From NCBI GenBank assembly GCA_964454795.1, contig CAYVUM010000027.1:1-34161 (forward strand): a stretch of 34,161 bases of DNA, in the 5' to 3' direction. Every line of letters starts with the position of its first letter. Within the stretch, counting starts at the first letter, position 1. The translations under genes were made by a program, and so were the position numbers. A model generated the notes under the pieces. It was not told the DNA's origin and searched no databases. It saw only the letters and a list, made by a program, of their open reading frames with translations. The stretch comes from CAYVUM01 sp964454795. GTDB taxonomy: Bacteria > Pseudomonadota > Alphaproteobacteria > Rhodospirillales > Defluviicoccaceae. This document shows, piece after piece, positions 8,113 through 14,840 of this stretch.

Positions 8113-8363
8113 CCGTCCGGATAGATGCCCTTGAACAGGACGTTCACATAGACCACCGCGAAAACGAAGCAAAGCAGCGCCGCGGTCAGGCTCGCCCGCC
8201 GTTTGAGGAGCCGCAAGCGCTCGTCGGCGACCTTGCCGTCGAGGCGGCGTTGCTCGCGGCGGACGGTCAGCACCCAGATCAGATTCCGCACCGGCCAGAA
8301 CAGCGCAAAGCCGAGGAGAAGTGTCCAGAGCCACTGGAAGTCCGGTGAAAACAGGCTGGCCAT
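8109..8363 (-). CDS. Small membrane protein downstream of the symporter
   Basis: 84 residues with two predicted membrane helices (WLWTLLLGFALFWPVRNLIW, and LTAALLCFVFAVVYVNVLF) separated by a basic, highly charged cytoplasmic segment rich in Arg and Lys. It overlaps the TPR gene by four bases and lies 98 bases after the symporter, in the same direction. Small two-helix proteins encoded with sodium:solute symporters (DUF4212 type) are known, but this one does not clearly match that family and here lies after, not before, the transporter. A role as an accessory subunit is inferred. Confidence 0.7.
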   Translation of the reverse strand: MASLFSPDFQWLWTLLLGFALFWPVRNLIWVLTVRREQRRLDGKVADERLRLLKRRASLTAALLCFVFAVVYVNVLFKGIYPDG

Positions 8364-8406
8364 CGCGCAGTCAGGGCTGGGCCGGGCGCCAGCGATCCCG
8401 GCAGCC

Positions 8407-8440
8407 CGGGAGCGGGACCGGCCAGCGGCCGCCGCTCCCG
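8407..8440 (-). terminator. Hairpin between symporter and downstream genes
   Basis: A 9-bp stem (CGGGAGCGG / CCGCTCCCG) with a loop that can itself pair (GGCC...GGCC), just after the symporter stop. It has no T-tract. It could be an attenuator or an mRNA-stabilising stem that lowers expression of the two accessory genes. Confidence 0.35.
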
Positions 8441-8461
8441 GCGCCGGATCGCCCGGGCGGG

Positions 8462-10417
8462 TCAGATCCCCGGCTTCTCCAGGGTGGTATCGCCAATGTC
8501 TTCAACGAGGGCTTCCACCTCGTTCTGCGGCACCGTGGACAGCTCCATTTTGTAGGCCAGGAACCACATCATGAACACGCCGAACAGCCAGAAGATGATC
8601 TGCCACAGCCAGATCGACGGCATGCCGAGCAGCCAGCCTTCCGGGCCGGCGGCGGGGTCGCCGAAGATGGTGTTGCCGATCACCACGCCCGGGCCGATGC
8701 CGAAGATCAGCCAGATCAGGGTGATGATCCAGGCGACCGGCAACAGGCCGCGTTTTGAAACCGGCAGCGAGGCGTGGTCGCGGAGGAAGGTGTGATACTT
8801 CATCCGGTGCATGTGCTCGCGCTCCCGCTGGGTCAACGCCGAGACGACGGAGCAGACCAGGATGTTGATCAGGATCCCCCAACCGGCGGAGTGGATCGTC
8901 CAGGGCCAGCGTCCCCAGGGCAGGGCATCGCCGAAGATCCGGACCCCGATGCTGTCGGTCATCGCCACAGCGATCAGGCCGGCGGCGAGCCCCCAGGTGG
9001 CGCCTTCCCGGGTGATCCAGGGGAACCAGCACACCGCGGCCAGGGGCACCCACATCTGGAACCCGAAGGCCACCGCGAGCCCGCCGAGCAGCACCAGCGC
9101 ATCGGAAGAAAAGGCGGCAATGAACAGCGCAGCGGCGACGATGAACGCGACACCGAGCCGGCCGAACAGCTTCTGGGTGGTGTGGGTGGCGGTCGGGTTG
9201 AGGTAGCGCTTGTAGAGGTCCCGGGTCAGCATCCCGCCGGCCGTGGACATGTAGGCCGCGCCGGTCGACTGCATCGCCGCCAGGGCGCAGACGGCGAGCA
9301 GGCCGATCAGCCAGGGGGCGGTATCGGCGAGAAGATTGAAGTAATGGGGGACGAGCGAATCCGGGTCGTCGACTACCGTGTCTGGGATGACGCTGCTCAC
9401 CGCCAGGCCGGCCTCGGTCACCGCCGGATTGCCGCCGAGGAAGTGGGCGCTCATCCCCTGGAAGGCGGTGAAGAAGAACAGGATCAGGCCGATGCCGAAC
9501 GCCGATGCCCAGACCTGCTGCGGAGCAAACGGGGCCGGGTTGGTGTTGGCGAACGACCACATCGTAAATGCCGGCGCCGACTGGATCCCCATCAGCGCGA
9601 ACATGTAGGTGAGGATCATCACGCCCGTCCAAATCCCCCCGACCGGGGTCTCGCGGCCAAGGCCGGCCGTGAACTGGATGACCCCGGGCACGGCCAGATA
9701 GGCATTGTGCCCGTCCTTGGTCGCGCCCCATTTGCCAAGCTCCGGCTCGGCGCCGAGCCGCGCCATGGCGTCGTTGAGTGCGTCCCAGCCGCCGACGGCG
9801 TTCAGCGCGATGATGCCGGTGATGATGATCCCGAGGGCGAGCAGGATGCACTGCATTGTGTCGACATAGGCGACCGCCCGAAGGCCGCCCGAGGCCACAT
9901 AGATGAGCACCACCAGGGAGAGGATGACCATGCCGACGTTTCTGGAGACTTCCCCGTCGGTCAGCACGTTGAAGAGGTAGCCTGAGGCGCCCAACTGCAC
10001 CCCGAGGTACGGAATCGAGAACACCAGGGCGACGAGGACGGTGAGCACCCGGATGGCATCGCCCTGGAAATAGTCGGAGAGCATTTCGCCGGGGGTGACG
10101 TAGCCGAAGCGCTTGCCGAGCATCCACTGGCGCTTCAGGAACAGCACGCCGGTAAACGGGATCGCGATAACGTAGAAGGACGCATACGCGTACTGGAATC
10201 CGTCGCGATAGACGAGGCCCGGATGTCCCATGAATGTCCAGCCGGAGAAGGAGGTTGCCGTGGCAGCGAGGACGAACACCCAGAGGCCAAGCTGCCGGCC
10301 GGCGATGAAATAGTCGCTTGCCGTCCGCGCCATTCGCGCGCCACGAATTCCCCAGTAGATACAGTAACACCAGTAGAGGATGACGAATCCGAACAGCCAG
10401 TAAACTTTCTCTGCCAA
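8462..10417 (-). CDS. Sodium:solute symporter family transporter
   Basis: A 651-residue inner-membrane transporter of the SSS family, with about 13 hydrophobic helices. Diagnostic features are the N-terminal SDYFIAGRQLGLWVF, the motif GWTFMGHPGLVY, and the family signature around GGLRAVAYVDTMQC. The substrate is not evident; organic acids, acetate or amino acids are all possible in this family. The start codon is TTG at 10417, supported by a strong GAGGGGAG seven bases upstream and by the natural start of the protein; no ATG precedes it sensibly. Two accessory membrane genes follow, and a CBS-DUF294 regulator is divergent. Such regulators commonly accompany this transporter group. Confidence 0.93.
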   Translation of the reverse strand: MAEKVYWLFGFVILYWCYCIYWGIRGARMARTASDYFIAGRQLGLWVFVLAATATSFSGWTFMGHPGLVYRDGFQYAYASFYVIAIPFTGVLFLKRQWMLGKRFGYVTPGEMLSDYFQGDAIRVLTVLVALVFSIPYLGVQLGASGYLFNVLTDGEVSRNVGMVILSLVVLIYVASGGLRAVAYVDTMQCILLALGIIITGIIALNAVGGWDALNDAMARLGAEPELGKWGATKDGHNAYLAVPGVIQFTAGLGRETPVGGIWTGVMILTYMFALMGIQSAPAFTMWSFANTNPAPFAPQQVWASAFGIGLILFFFTAFQGMSAHFLGGNPAVTEAGLAVSSVIPDTVVDDPDSLVPHYFNLLADTAPWLIGLLAVCALAAMQSTGAAYMSTAGGMLTRDLYKRYLNPTATHTTQKLFGRLGVAFIVAAALFIAAFSSDALVLLGGLAVAFGFQMWVPLAAVCWFPWITREGATWGLAAGLIAVAMTDSIGVRIFGDALPWGRWPWTIHSAGWGILINILVCSVVSALTQREREHMHRMKYHTFLRDHASLPVSKRGLLPVAWIITLIWLIFGIGPGVVIGNTIFGDPAAGPEGWLLGMPSIWLWQIIFWLFGVFMMWFLAYKMELSTVPQNEVEALVEDIGDTTLEKPGI

Positions 10418-10454
10418 GACACTTCTCCCCTCTTCTGTACCGCCGGGCCGCGGG

Positions 10455-10574
10455 TCAATCTGCGGCGCGTCGGCCGTCTTTCAGGACGCTGTTGTATTCG
10501 TCGACAGGCGTCGGGATCGCGCCGTTGCTTCCGAACCGAGCGGTGTAAAACTCTGGAAGGGAGAAGATAAGCAT
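10455..10574 (-). CDS. Possible 39-residue leader peptide before the symporter
   Basis: An ATG at 10574 opens a 39-residue frame ending 37 bases before the symporter start. Its protein (beginning MLIFSLPEFYTARFG and ending YNSVLKDGRRAAD) has a balanced composition, but the third-position GC (about 68%) is lower than in neighbouring genes and there is no good ribosome site. It may be a small real gene, an upstream regulatory ORF, or chance. The frame is also open upstream of this ATG, but that part looks non-coding. Confidence 0.25.
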   Translation of the reverse strand: MLIFSLPEFYTARFGSNGAIPTPVDEYNSVLKDGRRAAD

Positions 10575-10792
10575 CGGGCTATCATCGCCGGACCCGAACA
10601 GCGGGCCGGCCCCCAGAACGTTTCGTCTCCCCGTGCGATGGCCGCTCGTACCCGGCAACGCGGCGGACACCGCAACCCTCATTCTGTTTTGCTTCACCTG
10701 GTCACCGGGTCTTTGCCGCGGGATAACCAGATTTTCGTTCCCTTTCGGCCTGGACCGCAGCCTGCGGACCAAGCGCTTCAACGTTGACTCTT

Positions 10793-10821
10793 CCCATAGC
10801 ATTTTGGGCGGAGACACTCAA
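10793..10821 (-). promoter_or_regulatory. Candidate symporter promoter
   Basis: On the minus strand TTGAGT (10821-10816) and TATGGG (10798-10793) are 17 bases apart, with a TGC extended -10 before the latter. This would give a long leader of about 370 bases containing the possible 39-residue ORF. Confidence 0.3.
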
Positions 10822-10966
10822 CATTTTAGACCGGGCGGCGGCGAACAACTTGGCGAATCTTGCGCAGGCCGCCGGCAAACCGGCCGGCCCCGCCGCCAGC
10901 CGGCCTTGCAACCGGCCGGGCAGAGTGGTTTGATCCCGGCTCACCGATGCGGCGGAGACGGCACGC

Positions 10967-12463
10967 ATGCTCGATATGCCCAAGCACCGCGACGACGGCC
11001 CGACCAAGACCGCCGTATTCGGCATGCGGGTCAAGGACTTCATGCGGCCGCGCGCCGACGCGCTGGCGGTGCGCGCCGGCAGCCGGTGCGGCGACATGAT
11101 CGCCCACATGGCGCACGCCAAAGCGTCCTGCGCCGTGGTCGTCGATCCGGCCGGCCGGCCGGTGGGCATCGTCACCGAGCAGGACATCGTCCGCCGCCTC
11201 ACCTTCCGCCTGCCGCCGGAAACCCCGGTGGAACAGATCATGACGACCCCGGTGATGACCATTCAGCGGCGGGACTACCTCTACCATGCCATTGCCTGGA
11301 TGCGCAGGGCGGGCCTGCGGCACATGCCGGTGGTCGACCGTCAGGGGCGGCTGGTGGGCATGCTTTACCTCCACGATGCGCTGGCGGTTGCCACGGAGCG
11401 GCTGGTCAGCCAGATCGACCGGATCACCCACGAAGGGACCATCGAGGGTCTGCGCCAAGTGCGCGCCGCCCAGGTGGAGTTGGCCGAGGAACTGTTCGAG
11501 GAAAACCTGCCGGCCCCCGACATCCAGCAGGTCCTGACCCAGATCAACAACGACATGTACCGGCGCATCGGCGAGGCGACGATTGCGCAGATGCAGGATG
11601 AGGGCTGGGGCGAGCCGCCCGTGGAATTCTGTGCGATTGTCATGGGCTCGGGCGGCCGCGGTGAGAACTATCTGTTTCCAGACCAGGACAACGGCTTCAT
11701 CATCGACGCCTACCCGGACACCGACCACACCCGGATCGACACGTGGTTCCTGGAAGTGGCCGAGCGGCTGTGCCGCGACCTCAACGAAATCGGCATTCCC
11801 TACTGCAACGGCTACTGCATGGCGGTCAATCCGCTGTGGCGCAAGACCCTGCCCCAGTGGATCGAGCAGATCACCTTGTGGAGCCGGAAAAGCAACTTCG
11901 TGGCCATCCGGCTCGCCGACATCTTCTTCGATTTCCAGCCGGTCTGGGGCAAGCGGGCGCTGGCCGCCGACTTGCGTTCGGAAGTGACCGGAATTGTCCG
12001 GCATAACCACTTTTTCCTGCGGCAGATGTTCCAGGAGCAGGCGGAGCATAACGTCGGCTTGGGCTTCTTCGGCGGGTTCGTGACTGAGACCGAGAAAAAA
12101 GAATACCGCGGCCAGATGAACCTGAAGTATACGGGCACGCTGCCGCTGGTCGAGAGTATCCGGCTTCTTGCTCTGCGCGAGGGTATAGAGGAGACATCAA
12201 CGCTAGACCGGATCCGCGCTCTGTACGAGAACGGCGTTCTGGACGTCGCCGAGCACGAGGACTTGAACAGCGCCTTCCACCTGATCACCGATATTCTGCT
12301 GCGCAAACAGATCGCCGACTACAAGGCCGATAAGCGGACGAACTATTATGTCTCTCCCAAGTCGCTCAACCGCCGCGACCGGCTTATGCTGCTCGACGCC
12401 CTGAAGGCGATCGATGCCTTCCGCAAGCGGGTGCACCTGGAATTTACCGCGCAGATCTTCTGA
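10967..12463 (+). CDS. CBS-domain / DUF294 nucleotidyltransferase-like regulator
   Basis: A 498-residue cytoplasmic protein. Two CBS repeats (about residues 20-145) form a likely adenine-nucleotide sensor: MRVKDFMRP, GRPVGIVTEQDIVRRL, PVEQIMTTPVMTI, GLRHMPVVDRQGRLVGMLYLHD. A DUF294 domain follows, with the nucleotidyltransferase-like motif GSGGRGENYLFPDQDN at 227-242 holding the GS and the paired acidic residues. A helical DUF294_C domain (about 350-498) ends the protein. DUF294 proteins resemble the uridylyltransferase domain of GlnD, but their reaction is not established. GGAG lies about nine bases before the ATG. Divergence from the sodium:solute symporter matches the conserved pairing of these families, so it probably controls the transporter. 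Confidence 0.92.
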   Translation: MLDMPKHRDDGPTKTAVFGMRVKDFMRPRADALAVRAGSRCGDMIAHMAHAKASCAVVVDPAGRPVGIVTEQDIVRRLTFRLPPETPVEQIMTTPVMTIQRRDYLYHAIAWMRRAGLRHMPVVDRQGRLVGMLYLHDALAVATERLVSQIDRITHEGTIEGLRQVRAAQVELAEELFEENLPAPDIQQVLTQINNDMYRRIGEATIAQMQDEGWGEPPVEFCAIVMGSGGRGENYLFPDQDNGFIIDAYPDTDHTRIDTWFLEVAERLCRDLNEIGIPYCNGYCMAVNPLWRKTLPQWIEQITLWSRKSNFVAIRLADIFFDFQPVWGKRALAADLRSEVTGIVRHNHFFLRQMFQEQAEHNVGLGFFGGFVTETEKKEYRGQMNLKYTGTLPLVESIRLLALREGIEETSTLDRIRALYENGVLDVAEHEDLNSAFHLITDILLRKQIADYKADKRTNYYVSPKSLNRRDRLMLLDALKAIDAFRKRVHLEFTAQIF

Positions 12464-12467
12464 CGCG

Positions 12468-12484
12468 GCAAGCGAGCGGCTTGC
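12468..12484 (+). terminator. Short hairpin after the DUF294 gene
   Basis: A 6-bp stem GCAAGC / GCTTGC with a 5-base loop, directly after the stop. There is no T-tract; termination is possible only. Confidence 0.3.
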
Positions 12485-12609
12485 GGCGGGGATCCGCGGC
12501 CCGGTGGAGCCGCGAAGGCGTTCCGGGTTCGAGCGCCCGGTTCTCCAATCGGCGAGGCTGTCGCCCTGGTCGGACCCTTGCGGAAGGCCCTGTCGTCGCG
12601 GGAGATCGA

Positions 12610-13005
12610 TCAGCCGATGTTCGCGTCGTTCGAGGCGGGTTCGGGTGGGTTGACCGGGGCCTGAACCAGCCGGGACAGCCGGCTTAGCGCGACGGCCACC
12701 CGCCGCAGGGGGGTGGCGGCAAGCACGGGCGCCTGCCGTGAAAACCGGATGAGCAGAGCGGCGTCGACCGATAGGAGCAGAACGTTCCAGCAATAGATCC
12801 AGATCAGAGGAGACAGCGCCCCCGTCTGTTCCCAGGCTAGAAATTTCGAGATTATTCCAAGAAAATAGCCCAAAAAAATCAAGAAGGCAAAGATGAGGCT
12901 CTTCCCGGCGGCGGTTCGGGTTCGCAGCATTTTCGCGATCGACCAGTACCAGCTGACCGAAAAACACACCAACATCAAACCTTCGAGGGTATCGGCCATT
13001 GCCAT
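12610..13005 (-). CDS. Small PQ-loop-like membrane protein
   Basis: 131 residues with three predicted membrane helices in the first 95 residues and a polar, Arg-rich tail. The segment SWYWSIAKMLRTRTAAGKS followed by LIFAFLIFLGYFLGIISK resembles half-transporters of the PQ-loop/SemiSWEET type, where a short motif follows the first helix; the match is by eye and the PQ dipeptide itself is absent. The likely start is the ATG at 13005, although 12999 is also possible. The middle of the gene (12835-12900) has long A runs and is much richer in A and T than any other gene here, which suggests different ancestry. The frame continues upstream through the hairpin repeat, but that part is not coding. 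Confidence 0.65.
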   Translation of the reverse strand: MAMADTLEGLMLVCFSVSWYWSIAKMLRTRTAAGKSLIFAFLIFLGYFLGIISKFLAWEQTGALSPLIWIYCWNVLLLSVDAALLIRFSRQAPVLAATPLRRVAVALSRLSRLVQAPVNPPEPASNDANIG

Positions 13006-13110
13006 GGCTGGTATCTCTATCGCAAAGCAATTCTGGATAAGGAGGCATGAGCGTTCGATTTGCGAACGCGGGCAGGCTCTGCGGCTTCCCGAACACTCGC
13101 GGCAAACAAG

Positions 13111-13224
13111 TGGTTCCATGCTGACGGATGAGTCCCGTCCGTCAGCTGAATCGAACGACAAGATCAATAGTTTAGTGGACCGACCGATCTTTCGCTTGGG
13201 AACCAAGCGAATGATCCGATCCAC
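13111..13224 (-). repeat. Interspersed hairpin repeat, copy A
   Basis: Read on the minus strand, this 114-base segment matches copy B at 20279-20389 at roughly 80% identity with one 3-base gap. It folds into two stems: TTCGCTTGG / CCAAGCGAA around a TTC loop, and GCTGACGGA / TCCGTCAGC around the 9-base loop CGGGACTCA. The second loop and its 3' arm are identical in both copies. It lies about 130 bases after the stop of the minus-strand sugar dehydrogenase gene, in that gene's sense. Confidence 0.8.
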
Positions 13225-13260
13225 TAGCGAAAGATTATACGCTCAGATAAGGTGGGGCTT

Positions 13261-13276
13261 TGTGAAGGACTTCACA
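13261..13276. promoter_or_regulatory. Perfect CRP-type palindrome
   Basis: TGTGAAGGACTTCACA matches the CRP half-site consensus TGTGA-N6-TCACA exactly, and is a full palindrome apart from its centre. It lies about 255 bases before the PQ-loop-like gene and 80 bases after the sugar dehydrogenase stop. It might equally be a short terminator stem; no T-tract follows on either strand. Confidence 0.4.
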
Positions 13277-13355
13277 GTCCGGGCAGCGATCGGAGGTATC
13301 GGCGCACAATCCCGCCCGCTTCGGGTTTCTGGCCGGGCTTGGTGAGGGAACCCCG

Positions 13356-14537
13356 CTATTCTGCCGGTTCGAGGCGGAGGAGCCTGCCCGCGGGCTCGTC
13401 GGTCAGCACGTAGACGTGACCATCGGCGCCGATCCGCACGTCGCGGACCCGTTCGCCGATGACAATGGCGCTCTCCCCCGCGACGGCGCCGCTGTCATCC
13501 AGATCGATCCGGCGGATGTCCTTCGTGACCAGCCCGCCGCTCAGCAGATCGCCGTCCCAGTCGGGAAACGCCGCGCCGCGGTAGACGGCAAGTCCGGAGG
13601 GGGCATGGGTGACGTTAAGCCAGACAAACACCGGGTCGACCATGCCCGGCCGGCTGGTGTGCGGCGAAATTTGTGAGCCGGTGCCGTAGTTGCGGCTGAA
13701 GGTCGCTGCCGGCCAGCCAAAATTGCGTCCGGCCTGGACCCGGTTCAGCTCGTCACCGCGCTGGGCGCCGTGCTCGTTGGCCCAGACCGCGCCAGTTGCC
13801 GGATCGATCGCCAGCCCCTGAATGTTGCGATGACCATAGCTCCAGATCTCCGGCCGCGCACCCTCCTGGTCGCGGAACGGGTTGTCCGCGGGCACCGCGC
13901 CATCGTCGGCGATCCGGACCAATTTGCCGAAATGGGTGCCTGGATTTTGGGCCTGCTTGCGGATCTCATCGCCGGCAAAGCGGACGGGCGGATTGCCGCC
14001 GTCACCGATGCTGACCAGCAAGGTGCCGTCGGGAAGCCAGAGCAGCCGGGAGCCGAAATGCTGGCTGCCCCGCTTCGGATCTGCGGTCTCGAAGATCACG
14101 TCAAGGTCGCGGAGCCGGTCGCCGTCGAACACACCGCGCGCCAGCCGGGTGCGGTTGGCCGCGTCCGTGCCGTGGGCATAGGTGAGATAGATCAGGCGGT
14201 TCTCCGCGAACGCCGGGTGCACGGCGACATCGAGCAAGCCGCCCTGCCCGGACGCGAAGACCTCCGGGGTGCCGGAAACCGGCTCGGGACGGAGCTGGCC
14301 ATCGCGGACCAGCCGAAGCCGCCCGGCGCGCTCGGTGATCAGCATCCCGCCGTCGGGCAGCCAGGCGATGCCCCATGCATGCTCCAGGCCGGAGACGACC
14401 GGTACCAGCCGGACGCCCGTCTCCCTGGTCACATCGGCTTGGGAGAAAGCTGGCTGGCCTTCGGCCGCCGGTCCGGCGAAAACCGGGACGAGGGCGAGAA
14501 CACAGCCGCGGACATATCGGCCCAGTCTGGGTGTCAA
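13356..14537 (-). CDS. Periplasmic PQQ-dependent aldose sugar dehydrogenase
   Basis: A 393-residue six-bladed beta-propeller of the soluble glucose/sorbosone dehydrogenase family (YliI type), which oxidises aldoses with PQQ in the periplasm. Typical blocks are present: LEHAWGIAWLPDGGMLITER, GQGGLLDVAVHP, LIYLTYAH, GSRLLWLPDGTLLVSIGDGG, GKLVRI, IWSYGHRNIQGLA and WANEHGAQRGDELN. His residues in SYGHRN and NEHG are the ones expected near PQQ. No ATG is available near a sensible start; the TTG at 14537 has GGAG about nine bases upstream and begins a signal peptide (RLGRYVRGCVLALVPVFAGPAAEG). No PQQ synthesis genes are in the window. Confidence 0.88.
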   Translation of the reverse strand: MTPRLGRYVRGCVLALVPVFAGPAAEGQPAFSQADVTRETGVRLVPVVSGLEHAWGIAWLPDGGMLITERAGRLRLVRDGQLRPEPVSGTPEVFASGQGGLLDVAVHPAFAENRLIYLTYAHGTDAANRTRLARGVFDGDRLRDLDVIFETADPKRGSQHFGSRLLWLPDGTLLVSIGDGGNPPVRFAGDEIRKQAQNPGTHFGKLVRIADDGAVPADNPFRDQEGARPEIWSYGHRNIQGLAIDPATGAVWANEHGAQRGDELNRVQAGRNFGWPAATFSRNYGTGSQISPHTSRPGMVDPVFVWLNVTHAPSGLAVYRGAAFPDWDGDLLSGGLVTKDIRRIDLDDSGAVAGESAIVIGERVRDVRIGADGHVYVLTDEPAGRLLRLEPAE

Positions 14538-14840
14538 GGCGCTGCTCCGCTTGCGGTTTGTGACCCTGTACGCAGATGCGCTGTTGCAGCGGCGCCGTCC
14601 AGGGGCGCATCGACGGTCCCGGCCGTGTTTGGGGACTTCTGCAGGACCGGCGCCCGCAGCGATGCGGACCTTGGCGCCGCCCGGCCGCACTCTGTCGAAA
14701 AAGTGTCTGCAATCCGCGATCAATCTGTAACCAAGCGGCGCTAGCTGTCTGGCTGCCGGCCTCTGGATCGTGCGCGGCACAGCGCACGGGGTCTGCCGAC
14801 AACAAGCCATCAAGACGCTCAAGGGATGAGGAGAACCTCG
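14538..14840. other. Divergent region between sugar dehydrogenase and metallophosphoesterase
   Basis: 303 bases without a gene. It includes a candidate Pho box (listed separately). No other convincing promoter elements were seen. Confidence 0.5.
14692..14709 (+). promoter_or_regulatory. Candidate Pho box
   Basis: Two TGTC-containing half-sites, CTGTC at 14692-14696 and GTGTC at 14703-14707, start 11 bases apart with an A-rich spacer (GAAAAA). This is the repeat period and spacer character of PhoB boxes. It lies about 135 bases before a phosphatase-like gene. The half-sites are imperfect after the TGTC core, so this is a candidate only. Confidence 0.35.

Larger units (their letters stand above)
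10418..10966. other. Divergent region between symporter and CBS-DUF294 gene
   Basis: 549 bases. The middle part (about 10670-10830) is noticeably richer in A and T than the surrounding genes, as expected for promoters. A candidate promoter for the symporter and a short possible leader ORF are listed separately. No promoter could be assigned for the plus-strand gene. Confidence 0.5.
13006..13355. other. Intergenic region with repeat and CRP-type palindrome
   Basis: 350 bases between two minus-strand genes. It holds repeat copy A and a perfect CRP-like palindrome, both listed separately. The stretch at about 13225-13260 is A/T-rich. No gene was seen. Confidence 0.6.

Noticed and set aside
10455..10817. 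A 120-codon minus-strand frame before the symporter
   Set aside because: The first two thirds do not read as protein and cover the AT-rich promoter region. Only the last 39 codons are kept, as a weak leader ORF.
10849..10866. A sigma-54-like TGG...TTGC pattern before the DUF294 gene
   Set aside because: The GG and GC doublets are 8 rather than 10 bases apart, so it does not fit a -24/-12 promoter.
12521..12556. GGGTTCGAGC resembling a tRNA T-arm
   Set aside because: The loop is one base too long and no acceptor, D-arm or anticodon stem can be drawn around it.
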